Source of the DNA: Opitutaceae bacterium
GTDB taxonomy: Bacteria > Verrucomicrobiota > Verrucomicrobiia > Opitutales > Opitutaceae
Assembly (NCBI GenBank): GCA_028280945.1
Contig: JANQKV010000072.1
Location: 17,864-81,863, forward strand
DNA: 64,000 nt
Direction of reading: 5' to 3'
Notes under the pieces: model-generated
What the model was told of the DNA's origin: nothing
The model's input: the letters and a program-made list of their open reading frames with translations, nothing else
Databases searched by the model: none
In this document: in pieces, positions 51,241 through 59,495 of the stretch
Position numbering within the stretch: position 1 is the first letter of the stretch
Layout: each line of letters opens with the position of its first letter
Translations under genes and position numbers: made by a program

Positions 51241-51462
51241 TTTAGCTCGAAATCAGCCTGATCGAGCACGGTTTTCATGCATGATCCTCATGCTCACGTC
51301 ACATAGGTTACGTTTTCGTTGATGGGATTAAGTGAGGTCCAAAACGACCGATTTGCCGGGGTAATGGCAGGTAATTTCGAAACCGGATCATGCGGTTTGG
51401 TTGGTGAGGCGTCTACGATCGCCGGGTCACCTGGGTGATTCGGCCCAAAAGAGAATATACAT

Positions 51463-53304
51463 ATGACTGTTGTCAAAAAGGTGTGGGTAGGGTTCGGCGT
51501 CGTCCTGGCGCTGGTAGGAGTGTTGGTGCTGCTTAATTTCTGGTCGTTTCGCGATCTGGAAACGACCACGCGCCAGATGATTGATTCGCAACTCCAGGCG
51601 CTCAGCGAGTCGCAAAAAGCCGATCTCGCTTTTGAGCGCACCATCAGAAGCGCGACTACATTTCTGATGGATCGAGATGATCAGTCGGTGGCCGATTTAA
51701 ATCAGGCTGCTGGTTTTGCGGCTTCCCGACTCCGCCGGATCGATGAGTTGATTGGTGAAGGCGAATTGCGGGTCCAAGTGCAACGGCTCGTGGCGAAGGT
51801 TGACGACTATGTGGCGAGTTTTGGCCATCTGCGGGGACTGATGGAAAAGAGAGGCCTTAGTCACAATCTCGGACTGGAAGGCAAGTTGCGGGCGGCCGTC
51901 CACAAAGTTGAAAAGCATGCTGATGAGCTGGGACAGGCCGAGTTGAGCGTGAAGATGCTGATGGTCCGCCGCCACGAGAAGGACTACCTGCTCCGGGGCG
52001 ATCTCAAATATGCGGACCGCATCGACGCCCGGATTGCCGAGTTCAAGGAAATCGCCAGCGCCTCCAACGTATCGGAAGAACTGCGCGCCACTTATGATAA
52101 ACTCTGGTTCGAGTATCGGACGGCGTTTCGCGACTTGGTGGCGGGAGAAACCGCAATCCGCGAGCAACGACAGAGGTTTGAAACCTTGGCTTCGGAAATG
52201 ATGGTGGAAAACCGTAAGCTTGCGGTGCGAATTCAAAACCGGATCGATCAGGCGAGAGAAACCCTCGATGCACACGTCGCACGCAGTCGGCTGATTTTGG
52301 GGGTGGTGGGCGGATTCAGTCTCATCTTTGGCATCGGCATGGCGTTTTGGATTGGGAAATCCACCGCTTTGTGTCTGCGCGAAATCGGCCTTCGCATGCT
52401 CGATACCGCCAATGGATTGAGAGCGGCCTCGAATCAGATCATTATATCCGGGAGGAGTGTATCCGATGGAGCGATGCGCCAGGCAACGTCCATTGAACAG
52501 ACCGGGGAATCCCTGCGCGAGATATCAGAGCAGGCGCGGAGCAACGCGGCGGATTCCCAGTCGGCCAAATCGGTGGCCGAAAAGACACGGGCTGCGGTGG
52601 AGATGGCCGTGGAGGACATGCGGACGATGACCAACACCATGAATGGCATCAAGTCGTCCAGCGACGGAGTCGCCAAGATTATGAAGACGATCGACGAGAT
52701 TTCGTTCCAAACCAACCTGCTCGCTTTGAATGCGGCTGTGGAAGCCGCCCGGGCGGGCGAGGCGGGTTTGGGATTCGCTGTGGTGGCGGAGGAAGTTCGG
52801 AGCCTGGCCAAACGCAGTGCCACCGCCGCGAAGGAATCGGCCACCTTGATCAACGAAGCCATCGACCGCAGCCAAGCGGGCGTGGATGTCACCGCGCAGG
52901 TTGGGAACTCGCTTGGCCAGATTGTGGATCGGGTCCGCGACATGGATCAGCTCGTGGCCGGAATTGCCAATTCGTCCTCTCAGCAACAGATTGGCGTCGA
53001 CCAAATTACTACGGTGGTGAGCCAGCTGGATGCCATTACCCAGGAGACGGCGTCGAGATCCGTGGAATACATGCAGGCGTCGGAATCGCTGGAGCGATTT
53101 GCGGTCGAGCAAACCGATTACGTTGGCGATCTGGTGGGCATGGTGGGCGATGTGAATTCGACTTCGCCGGGGCCTTCGGCAGAAACGGTCGCAGAACCCA
53201 AACGCAAGCAGCGGGGGATCGTTTCCCCACCGTCAAACGAACCGCCGACCAAGCCGGTCAAATCGACGGCAAACGAGGCGAAGCCCGAGTTGGTTACTTG
53301 GTAG
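51463..53304 (+). CDS. Methyl-accepting chemotaxis protein with HBM-like sensor domain
   Basis: 613 residues. One membrane helix at about 6-26, a long helical periplasmic domain (about 30-270) with LEGKLRAAVHKVEKHADELG and LMVRRHEKDYLLRGDLKYAD, the signature of helical bimodular (HBM) sensors that bind organic acids, and a second helix at about 277-298. No clear HAMP domain is visible. The cytoplasmic signalling hairpin is EISFQTNLLALNAAVEAARA followed by GEAGLGFAVVAEEVRSLAKR. The C-terminal tail is Pro/Lys-rich and lacks a canonical CheR pentapeptide, though it ends in V-T-W. No che genes are near. Confidence 0.92.
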   Translation: MTVVKKVWVGFGVVLALVGVLVLLNFWSFRDLETTTRQMIDSQLQALSESQKADLAFERTIRSATTFLMDRDDQSVADLNQAAGFAASRLRRIDELIGEGELRVQVQRLVAKVDDYVASFGHLRGLMEKRGLSHNLGLEGKLRAAVHKVEKHADELGQAELSVKMLMVRRHEKDYLLRGDLKYADRIDARIAEFKEIASASNVSEELRATYDKLWFEYRTAFRDLVAGETAIREQRQRFETLASEMMVENRKLAVRIQNRIDQARETLDAHVARSRLILGVVGGFSLIFGIGMAFWIGKSTALCLREIGLRMLDTANGLRAASNQIIISGRSVSDGAMRQATSIEQTGESLREISEQARSNAADSQSAKSVAEKTRAAVEMAVEDMRTMTNTMNGIKSSSDGVAKIMKTIDEISFQTNLLALNAAVEAARAGEAGLGFAVVAEEVRSLAKRSATAAKESATLINEAIDRSQAGVDVTAQVGNSLGQIVDRVRDMDQLVAGIANSSSQQQIGVDQITTVVSQLDAITQETASRSVEYMQASESLERFAVEQTDYVGDLVGMVGDVNSTSPGPSAETVAEPKRKQRGIVSPPSNEPPTKPVKSTANEAKPELVTW

Positions 53305-53440
53305 GATTGACGGTCGGTTGCGACCGGCGAGTGTCTCTCGTCCGTTCGCTTATGTGCGCCGCACCGTTATCCGGGTTCAAACGTGTCGTTTTTTGTCTGC
53401 GCAACACGACGCCCAAGATCCTGCTATTGGCGTTTGAAAA

Positions 53441-53461
53441 AGTGTTAGCAGTGCTGACACT
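53441..53461. promoter_or_regulatory. 21-bp palindrome in the gap before the protease-like gene pair
   Basis: Arms AGTGTTAGCA and TGCTGACACT flank a central G, with nine of ten positions complementary. An overlapping alternative is the hairpin AGCAGTG-CTGA-CACTGCT (53447-53464). A second small hairpin, GGCAC-T7-GTGCC, follows at 53476-53492. The gap 53305-53533 holds no gene. The palindrome could be an operator for the genes at 53534 and 54193, or part of the end of the chemoreceptor transcript. Confidence 0.4.
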
Positions 53462-53533
53462 GCTCCACAATCGACGGCACTTTTTTTGTGCCTGTTCTGT
53501 TGGAAGAATGGATTGTTACCGCCTCCTCGAATC

Positions 53534-54184
53534 ATGGCTCTATCTCGAATCGTCTTTATCTTTCTGACGTGGGGAATCGTCATTGCCGACGGTTCGGGGA
53601 AAACGGGCGAACCCCGGCAGAAGTTGGAGATTTTTGAAATTCCTCCCAGTGAATGGACGGCACGGGAGACGCGGATGCTGGCCGCTCTGCCCAAAGTCGA
53701 GGCCCTTCTTCACCGGAGCGGGAATACCCGGGAGCTGCATCGCATCGAGCGGGACGCCATGATCGAAGAACTTCGTGAAGTGTCAGGCAGCGACCCGGTT
53801 GTTTTGGCCCGGGACGAATACTATCACATCCCGGCCGAGCACTCCACGAAACAGCTCATCAAGTGGTTCGAGACCCTGTTGAAAAAGGCCAAGGTCGAGT
53901 ATCGGCCCGAAGCTTGGGACTGTGATGACTACTCTCTCGGTTTGATGACCTTTGGGGAAATCGCGGCGGGGCACGACTACGACCTGGCTCATGGGTTCGC
54001 CTGGGCCAACATGATCGTGCGGCAGAAGAGCGCCTGGTCCGGCGTGAGCGCGGGAGGAATGCACGAGCTGGTGCTCGTGCACACTCATGATGGATTTTGG
54101 GTGATTGAACCCCAAAACGGGCAACACGTTTCCCTGCAGAAGTATCCCAACCGGGAGAACATCCTGCTGGTCCATTTCAATTGA
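53534..54184 (+). CDS. Exported Cys-His protease-like protein (MOA/transglutaminase-like fold)
   Basis: 216 residues from the ATG at 53534, which gives a signal peptide (MALSRIVFIFLTWGIVIADG). The catalytic-looking segments are W-D-C130-D-D-Y, a later G-G-M-H177-E-L-V-L, and F-W-V-I-E-P-Q-N-G, giving a Cys-His-Glu/Asn set. The W-D-C-D-D-Y plus I-E-P-Q pattern resembles the papain-like domain of the MOA lectin and related bacterial proteins. It would act in the periplasm or outside. The following gene encodes a shorter relative without the Cys. The two are nearly contiguous (9 bp apart). Confidence 0.65.
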   Translation: MALSRIVFIFLTWGIVIADGSGKTGEPRQKLEIFEIPPSEWTARETRMLAALPKVEALLHRSGNTRELHRIERDAMIEELREVSGSDPVVLARDEYYHIPAEHSTKQLIKWFETLLKKAKVEYRPEAWDCDDYSLGLMTFGEIAAGHDYDLAHGFAWANMIVRQKSAWSGVSAGGMHELVLVHTHDGFWVIEPQNGQHVSLQKYPNRENILLVHFN

Positions 54185-54192
54185 TCAGTTCG

Positions 54193-54777
54193 ATGAAACA
54201 CATGATGCCGCTCAAGTATTTCGGACTCGGCTTTTGTCTGGTTCTGGTTTCGGGGGGAGATTTGTCGGCCGCTCGGGACGTGCCATATCCGGTTCCACCT
54301 CACCCTGAGGTTCATCTCGGTGCTCCGAGGACCCTGTCCAAGCAAGATATTCGGGATGACTTGGTGCATTTGGAAGCGGGTCAGTTCCGTTTTGACGATA
54401 AACGCTACGTACGGCTGGAACATGACTATCTGCCCAAGCTGTTGGATTGGCATCATGCCTTAAGGGACCAATTTGCCCACATTCGGAAGAACTCCCATGT
54501 CGATGCCCGGCATTACAATGAAAGAGCCGCCCACGTAATCCGCGTGCTCCTCGGCCTTAACATGAGGCGGGACGCTGGTTTTGGCGATGCCGCCGTGATG
54601 ATTGGCAGTGTTCGACTGAAACTGCCTCTCGACTGGTTGGATGAACCGGCGGGGACAACTCTGGATTTTATTCTGGTCGGCACGGATCGGGGATACTTTT
54701 TGATCGATCCGGTGACCCGGACAGGGGTCGAATACAGCGAGGAGCTGCAGCGAGCCACCAGCTGGCTGCATCTTTAG
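54193..54777 (+). CDS. Exported paralogue-like protein lacking the catalytic Cys
   Basis: 194 residues from the ATG at 54193, with a signal peptide (MKHMMPLKYFGLGFCLVLVS followed by G-G). The second half follows the same plan as the protein upstream: a helical segment N-E-R-A-A-H-V-I-R-V-L-L-G in the position of its W-D-C-D-D-Y-S-L-G helix, F-G-D-A-A-V-M-I-G, and DFILVGTDRGYFLIDPVTRT at the place of its H-E-L-V-L-V-H-T-H-D-G-F-W-V-I-E-P. Cys and His are missing, so it should not be a protease. The pair could be enzyme and inhibitor or enzyme and scaffold; this is conjecture from layout. Confidence 0.6.
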   Translation: MKHMMPLKYFGLGFCLVLVSGGDLSAARDVPYPVPPHPEVHLGAPRTLSKQDIRDDLVHLEAGQFRFDDKRYVRLEHDYLPKLLDWHHALRDQFAHIRKNSHVDARHYNERAAHVIRVLLGLNMRRDAGFGDAAVMIGSVRLKLPLDWLDEPAGTTLDFILVGTDRGYFLIDPVTRTGVEYSEELQRATSWLHL

Positions 54778-54788
54778 GCCTGACGGGA

Positions 54789-54827
54789 GTTGCCACAAAC
54801 GAGGCCCAAAACAACTCTTGTGGTAAC
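54789..54827. terminator. Stem-loop between convergent genes
   Basis: Arms GTTGCCACAA (54789-54798) and TTGTGGTAAC (54818-54827) pair over ten positions with one G-U, with a 19-nt loop. It lies between two convergent stop codons (54777 and 54831) and has a weak A/T-rich tail. A bidirectional terminator is likely. Confidence 0.5.
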
Positions 54828-54830
54828 CAA

Positions 54831-56201
54831 TTAGGGTAATCGGGAAACTTGGGTAATCGGCGCTTTCTCGGCTTCGCGAATCAGCTTGTTGAGATTGCCG
54901 TCGTATCGGCGTTTGAATGCTCGAGCGAAAGCCCGGACTGATGCCTTATCGACGCCATCATCCGCCATATCTCGCCACAACAGGGCTAAAGCATCCTCAC
55001 CATAACGTTCGGCGATCATAAACATTGCTCGGGCTGCGAAAGCGTAGTGGGCGCGATTAAGCTCAGACTCTTCACCCTCGTCATTTAGCCCGCTGGTTGG
55101 GGACCATCTTTTGAGGCTTACTTCGTCCTGCCATCTAGCCGAACGACGCAATTCGCTGTTTAAATCGAAAACCTGACTGGCCTTGTCAGGTCCAAACAGA
55201 TCTCGGACGACTCTCCACGATGTGTAATCAGCGGTGCCGTCGCATAACCACCGCCGATCCTTGCTGCGGATACGATTTTCAATGAGCCCAATCTCGGTGG
55301 TTTCGTGAATGATAATCCGCACGATGGTGGGATCCTGGTGGGACTGCATTTCTGAAACCAGCTGCAGTCGGGCCGCCTGCATGATCTCGAAAGTACGATC
55401 AATGAACTTCTCGTCGGGTTCCCGATCAAAATCCCCATCGTAAAACACCGGGACAACGTGGGTAGGCAGGTCGGAGACAATGGCTTCCCGTTTGGGCGAT
55501 TCGGGGCTAACCACGTTGTTTTCTTGCCTCCCCTTGCCGAATGAAACGCCAGCGGTGAAACCCTCGTCGCTATAGTCGAACGAGTGGTTAACCCTGAGTT
55601 GTTCGATTTCGCGATAGATCTCGTCGATCCGTTGCTGTCTCTCTTCAGGCGTGAAGTGAGTTTCGAGTCGGTAATTACCCTTGTCAGTTTTGAGGTCGTA
55701 GTTGAACCCCGCGATTTCCTCTCCCCGGCGCAAGAGTTCCGTCAATTCTTCGCGATGCCAAATGGCCAAGTGTCGAAGTCGCAAGTGGTCCCAAGCAACG
55801 AGTGCAGCTTCTTGGAACACTTCGGTCAGTATTTCGTAGTATCCTAGAAACGTTTCGAATGTCCGCTCCTGCAGATCAGTTGGCGAGGTGAGTCCAATTT
55901 GATGGGAGATCGCTTCCAGCAATTCCGGTTTTCGAGCCTCGATGTTGGAAACGGAGAGGGGAGCGGGCTGCGGAGTTGGCAAAGGTTCGGGATGGTCAAT
56001 TGTGGCATTGATTGCCTCTAACCGGGCGAAGACCCGTTCTACCCAAGCCTCCTGTCCTGCTGAGTATTCGACAGAGTATTCGCCTCGTTTATCGACCCAC
56101 CTGTCGGAGCGGGAAGAGTGAGGTGTTACCTCCGCAACGCTTTTGGCCGATAAAGCGCTAATCAGTCCAATCACAACTGGCACCAAGCACCGAGCGGTCA
56201 T
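54831..56201 (-). CDS. Exported protein with degenerate zinc-peptidase-like motif
   Basis: 456 residues from the ATG at 56201, with signal peptide MTARCLVPVVIGLISALSAK. The N-terminal 250 residues are helical with no known match. The C-terminal part resembles peptidase MA-like gluzincins: I-I-I-H299-E-T-T-E303 takes the place of H-E-x-x-H, and R-R-W-L-C-D-G-T-A-D-Y takes the place of W-L-x-E-G-x-A-x-Y. The second His is Glu and the third ligand Glu is Asp, so zinc binding is doubtful. The last 80 residues, with AARAMFMIAERYGEDALALL and F-K-R-R-Y-D-G-N-L, fit the helical end of that fold. It looks lower in G+C than neighbouring housekeeping genes. Confidence 0.55.
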   Translation of the reverse strand: MTARCLVPVVIGLISALSAKSVAEVTPHSSRSDRWVDKRGEYSVEYSAGQEAWVERVFARLEAINATIDHPEPLPTPQPAPLSVSNIEARKPELLEAISHQIGLTSPTDLQERTFETFLGYYEILTEVFQEAALVAWDHLRLRHLAIWHREELTELLRRGEEIAGFNYDLKTDKGNYRLETHFTPEERQQRIDEIYREIEQLRVNHSFDYSDEGFTAGVSFGKGRQENNVVSPESPKREAIVSDLPTHVVPVFYDGDFDREPDEKFIDRTFEIMQAARLQLVSEMQSHQDPTIVRIIIHETTEIGLIENRIRSKDRRWLCDGTADYTSWRVVRDLFGPDKASQVFDLNSELRRSARWQDEVSLKRWSPTSGLNDEGEESELNRAHYAFAARAMFMIAERYGEDALALLWRDMADDGVDKASVRAFARAFKRRYDGNLNKLIREAEKAPITQVSRLP

Positions 56202-56280
56202 CAATTGAGAGGTAGAAAGACAGATGCTTTGGGGCGAGCACTTTTGGAACTGACTGGAAGACCGTCGATTCAATCGGTCT

Positions 56281-56314
56281 ACAAATAAGCCCGTAGCGGT
56301 GAGGCCACGGGCTT
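56281..56314 (-). terminator. Rho-independent terminator of pnp
   Basis: On the minus strand, 22 bp after the pnp stop, AAGCCCGTGGC and GCTACGGGCTT pair over 11 positions with one G-U and a 6-nt loop, followed by ATTTGT. It matches a simple intrinsic terminator. Confidence 0.65.
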
Positions 56315-56335
56315 TGGCTTTAGACTGGACCGAGC

Positions 56336-58564
56336 TTAATCCGACTTTGGCTCTTCTCCGGCGTCTCCGTTGTCCTCGGTGGGGGCCTCCGGAGTGGCTT
56401 CATCACCACCGCCGTTCTCGGCTTCCTTCTGGGCTTCGAGCTCGGCCATGGCGGCCTTGCGGGACAGGCGAACCTTCTTGGAACGCTCGTCGATGCCGAT
56501 GCATTTGACCGTGATCATATCGCCGACCTTGCAGACATCCTCGGTGCGGCGGACGCGGAAGTCGGCCAGTTCGGAGATGTGACAGAGGCCTTCCTTGCCC
56601 GGCAGGCATTCGACGAAGGCACCGAAGTCCTTGGTGCCGGTGACGCGGCCGGTGTAGATTTTGCCTTCCTCGATTTGTTCACCGCCGCCGCAGAGGGCGT
56701 CAATTTCCTGAACCGCGCGGTTCATGGAGTCGGCATTGTTCGAGTAAATGAACACCTTGCCGGAGTCGTCGTCAGAGATGTCGATCTGGGCGCCGGTCGT
56801 TTCCACGATACGGCGGATGGTCTTGCCCCCCGGACCGATGAGCAGACCGATCTTTTCCGGATCGATTTGGATGGTCTGGATCCGCGGAGCGTAGGTGCTG
56901 AGCTCCTTGCGTGGGGCCGGAATCGATTCGAGCATCTTCTTAAGGATCTCGATGCGGGCGTCGCGGGCCTGGTAGACCGCCTTTTTGGTGATCTCGTGCG
57001 GTAGGCCCTTGATCTTCAGGTCCAGCTGGAAGCCGGTGATGCCTTCGGTGGTGCCGGCGAGTTTGAAGTCCATGTCGCCGAAGTGATCTTCTTCACCAAG
57101 GATGTCGGTAATGGTGACCCACTTGCCGCTCATGGGATCTTCGTCGTTCTCGGTGATGAGACCGCAGGAGATGCCGGCAACCGGGGCGATGATCGGCACG
57201 CCGGCGTCCATCAAAGAAAGGCAACCACCACAAATCGAGGCCATGGAGGTCGAGCCGTTGGAAGCCATGAGCTCGGACACCACGCGGATGGAGTAAGGGA
57301 ACACGTCTTCCGCCGGGAGCACCGGCACAAGCGAACGCTCGGCGAGGGCACCATGACCGATTTCGCGGCGGCTTTGGCCCCCGAAGCGGCCGGCTTCACC
57401 CACGGTGAAGGGAGGCATGTTGTAGTGCAGGATAAAGGACTTGGAGGTCGCGCCACCGGTCAAGCCGTCCATGGTCTGGGCCTCCTTGGTGGGCCCAAGG
57501 GTGGTGAGCACCAGACCCTGGGTGTCGCCACGCTGGAAGAGGGCGGAACCATGCACGCGGGGCAGGACACCAACTTCGCAGTCGATTTGGCGCAGGTCGC
57601 CGGGACTGCGCTTGTCGGCGCGGACGTCGTCCTTCAACACGGTCTTGCGGTAGGCCTCGTATTGCAGGTCTTCGAAGACAATGGCGAGATCGGCATCGGT
57701 GAAACCGTCTTCGCCAAGCTCGGCGGTCAATGCTTCCTTGGCCTCTTCCTTGATGAGGGCGACGTTGGCAGCGCGCTGTTGCTTCTCGTAACCGAAGATG
57801 GCGGGACCGACACGGTCGGCGGCGACGCGTTCAATGATGGCGCGGGCTTCGTCGGAGGCGACGACGAGATCGAATTCCTTCTTCTCCTTGCCGGCCTTCT
57901 CCTTGAGTTCCTCAATGGAAGCGATGATCGGCTGGATGGAGGCTTGGCCAAACTCGAGGGCTTCGATGAAACGATCCTCGGGGATCTGGTCGGCGGAACC
58001 CTCGATCATGAGCATCTCGGTCTTGGTGCCGACGTAGATGAGATCAAGGGTGCTGGAGAACATCTGCTCGATGGTCGGGTTGGCGACGAATTCGCCCTCG
58101 ATTTCGGCGACACGCACCGCACCGACGGGACCATTCCACGGGATGTCGGAAATGGCGAGGGCTGCCGAGCAGCCGTTGAGCATAAGGATGTCCGCTTCGT
58201 TGATTTGGTCGGCGGAAAGCAACAGCCCGATGAGCTGAACCTCATTGAGGAAACCTTCCGGAAAGAGCGGGCGGCAAGGGCGGTCGCACAGGCGGGAGGT
58301 GAGAATTTCCTTCTCGGACGGACGACCCTCGCGCTTGAAGAACCCGCCCGGGAAACGGCCGGCCGCGGAATATTTTTCGCGGTAGTCGACGGTCAGGGGA
58401 AAGAAGTCCTGGCCGGGGCGCATGGTGGTCGCGGCGGTGGCCGATACGAAGACCTTGGTTTCGCCGAGGGTTACGGTGACGGCGCCGTTGGCAAATTTGG
58501 CCATGTCGCCAGTGGTGAACTGAAGCCCCATACCCGGGACTTCGACGGTTTGTTTGTTATTCAT
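56336..58564 (-). CDS. pnp: Polyribonucleotide nucleotidyltransferase (PNPase)
   Basis: 742 residues. Two RNase PH-like cores: the first includes GRPSEKEILTSRLCDRPCRP and LFPEGF, the second has GDTQGLVLTTLGP, SRREIGHGALAERSL and SNGSTSMASICGG, the phosphate- and RNA-binding segments. A KH domain (about 565-625, IGPGGKTIRRIVETTGAQID) and an S1 domain (about 635-710, TGRVTGTKDFGAFVECLPGK) follow, with an acidic tail rich in Glu and Asp. PNPase degrades RNA from the 3' end using phosphate. rpsO lies upstream in the conserved rpsO-pnp order. Long hairpins in the leader suggest feedback control of its own mRNA, as in E. coli. Confidence 0.97.
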   Translation of the reverse strand: MNNKQTVEVPGMGLQFTTGDMAKFANGAVTVTLGETKVFVSATAATTMRPGQDFFPLTVDYREKYSAAGRFPGGFFKREGRPSEKEILTSRLCDRPCRPLFPEGFLNEVQLIGLLLSADQINEADILMLNGCSAALAISDIPWNGPVGAVRVAEIEGEFVANPTIEQMFSSTLDLIYVGTKTEMLMIEGSADQIPEDRFIEALEFGQASIQPIIASIEELKEKAGKEKKEFDLVVASDEARAIIERVAADRVGPAIFGYEKQQRAANVALIKEEAKEALTAELGEDGFTDADLAIVFEDLQYEAYRKTVLKDDVRADKRSPGDLRQIDCEVGVLPRVHGSALFQRGDTQGLVLTTLGPTKEAQTMDGLTGGATSKSFILHYNMPPFTVGEAGRFGGQSRREIGHGALAERSLVPVLPAEDVFPYSIRVVSELMASNGSTSMASICGGCLSLMDAGVPIIAPVAGISCGLITENDEDPMSGKWVTITDILGEEDHFGDMDFKLAGTTEGITGFQLDLKIKGLPHEITKKAVYQARDARIEILKKMLESIPAPRKELSTYAPRIQTIQIDPEKIGLLIGPGGKTIRRIVETTGAQIDISDDDSGKVFIYSNNADSMNRAVQEIDALCGGGEQIEEGKIYTGRVTGTKDFGAFVECLPGKEGLCHISELADFRVRRTEDVCKVGDMITVKCIGIDERSKKVRLSRKAAMAELEAQKEAENGGGDEATPEAPTEDNGDAGEEPKSD

Positions 58565-58676
58565 GTATCTTAACGGTGTGGCGTGTTGCGGACAGATTCA
58601 TGCCGCTCCAACACGCGGGAGCCGGGCATGAGAAGGGGGCGGGAAGGTTGGAGTCCAGCGATCGGGCCGGACGGGC

Positions 58677-58790
58677 AACCGGGTGCCCCGGTTTCAAAAA
58701 AGGAGTGGAGCGGTAACCGCTCGCGCCATCGCTCGAATCAGAATCGAGAGATTTCCGGGTGCCGCCGGCAGGAGAGAGGCACCCGGAAAT
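58677..58790 (-). promoter_or_regulatory. Two hairpins in the pnp leader
   Basis: Hairpin 1: ATTTCCGGGTGCC (58751-58763) and GGCACCCGGAAAT (58778-58790) pair perfectly over 13 bp with a 14-nt loop. Hairpin 2: AACCGGG (58677-58683) and CCCGGTT (58687-58693) pair over 7 bp with a 3-nt loop. Both lie between rpsO and pnp, downstream of the rpsO terminator, in the 306-bp gap 58565-58870, which has no gene. In E. coli an RNase III-cleaved hairpin in this position mediates PNPase autoregulation; a similar role here is inferred. Confidence 0.6.
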
Positions 58791-58822
58791 GTCCCGATTG
58801 GAGGGACGGCGGGTTAATAGCT

Positions 58823-58860
58823 GAAAAGAACAACGGGCGGCCCGGAGAGGGGCCGCCCGT
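58823..58860 (-). terminator. Terminator of rpsO
   Basis: On the minus strand, 10 bp after the rpsO stop, ACGGGCGGCCC and GGGCCGCCCGT pair perfectly over 11 bp around a 6-nt loop and are followed by TGTTCTTTTC. It is a strong intrinsic terminator and should limit readthrough into pnp. Confidence 0.8.
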
Positions 58861-58870
58861 GGAAAGGGGG

Positions 58871-59134
58871 TTACTTGCGCAGGTTGAGCTTTTGCAGGAG
58901 CTCTTGATATTTCGCGAGGTCGTGGCGCTTGACGTAGTCGAGAAGCTTACGACGGCGGGAAGCCATTTGAAGCAGGCCCCGGCGACTGTGAAAGTCCTTG
59001 CGGTGCGTGCGCAGGTGCTCGGTCAGGTGATTGATGCGAGCGGATAGGATGGCGATCTGAACTTCGGAGGATCCGGTGTCCTTATCGTGGGTTTTGAATT
59101 GGGCGATGATTTCTGGTTTAGCGACTGTAGACAT
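58871..59134 (-). CDS. rpsO: Ribosomal protein S15
   Basis: 87 residues from the ATG at 59134; the longer in-frame start adds 32 residues without S15 character. F-K-T-H-D-K-D-T-G-S-S-E-V-Q-I-A-I-L-S is the S15 N-terminal signature, followed by LTEHLRTHRKDFHSRRGLLQ and RRRKLLDYVKRHD, which bind 16S rRNA helices 20-22. Length and motifs are normal. It precedes pnp, as in most bacteria. Confidence 0.98.
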   Translation of the reverse strand: MSTVAKPEIIAQFKTHDKDTGSSEVQIAILSARINHLTEHLRTHRKDFHSRRGLLQMASRRRKLLDYVKRHDLAKYQELLQKLNLRK

Positions 59135-59495
59135 ATGGTTTGTTTGAGGGTTGCATAACTGATTTGGGGGCGGATGCCCCGTGGTCTCCGCATCTGCCGC
59201 AGCGCTAACTACGACGTCAGCCGAAACCACCGTTCCAATCCCACCCGAAGGCGGAACCAGTCATGGTGGCACCCCGCAACCGGCGGGATTCCACTAACGC
59301 AAGGGTTCAACATCCCGAACGCTCACCTTAGGTGCAAGCGCATTTTGAAGCGTATTTCTGCCCAGTGAGTTAGGTGATTCAGCAGGACGGAAACATGGCG
59401 GCAGAGGCAGGGCGGTTCGACTTGACGTAAGATAACTCAAAAGCGCCTGTCTAAAGCTGCAATCCATGGGAACGACGTCATTCGCGGTCGGGGGG
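59135..59495. other. Intergenic region upstream of rpsO
   Basis: 361 bp between the rpsO start and the 3' end of the Gfo/Idh/MocA gene. It holds the first copy of the 46-bp repeat (59265-59310) and presumably the rpsO promoter. I see no coding potential beyond short chance frames and no r-protein leader that I recognise. Confidence 0.5.
59265..59310 (+). repeat. 46-bp direct repeat, copy 1
   Basis: Begins GGTGGCACCCCGCAACCGGC and ends GCAAGGGTTCAA. It matches copy 2 (62613-62658) at 43 of 46 positions. Inside, CCCGC-AACCG-GCGGG can form a small hairpin; the first difference (C to T) keeps a G-U pair. The two copies are in the same orientation and enclose the Gfo, DUF1080 and AraC genes. Confidence 0.75.

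Noticed and set aside
57083..58573. Plus-strand open frame of 496 codons
   Set aside because: It lies opposite pnp, which has full family motifs; the frame has no recognisable domain.
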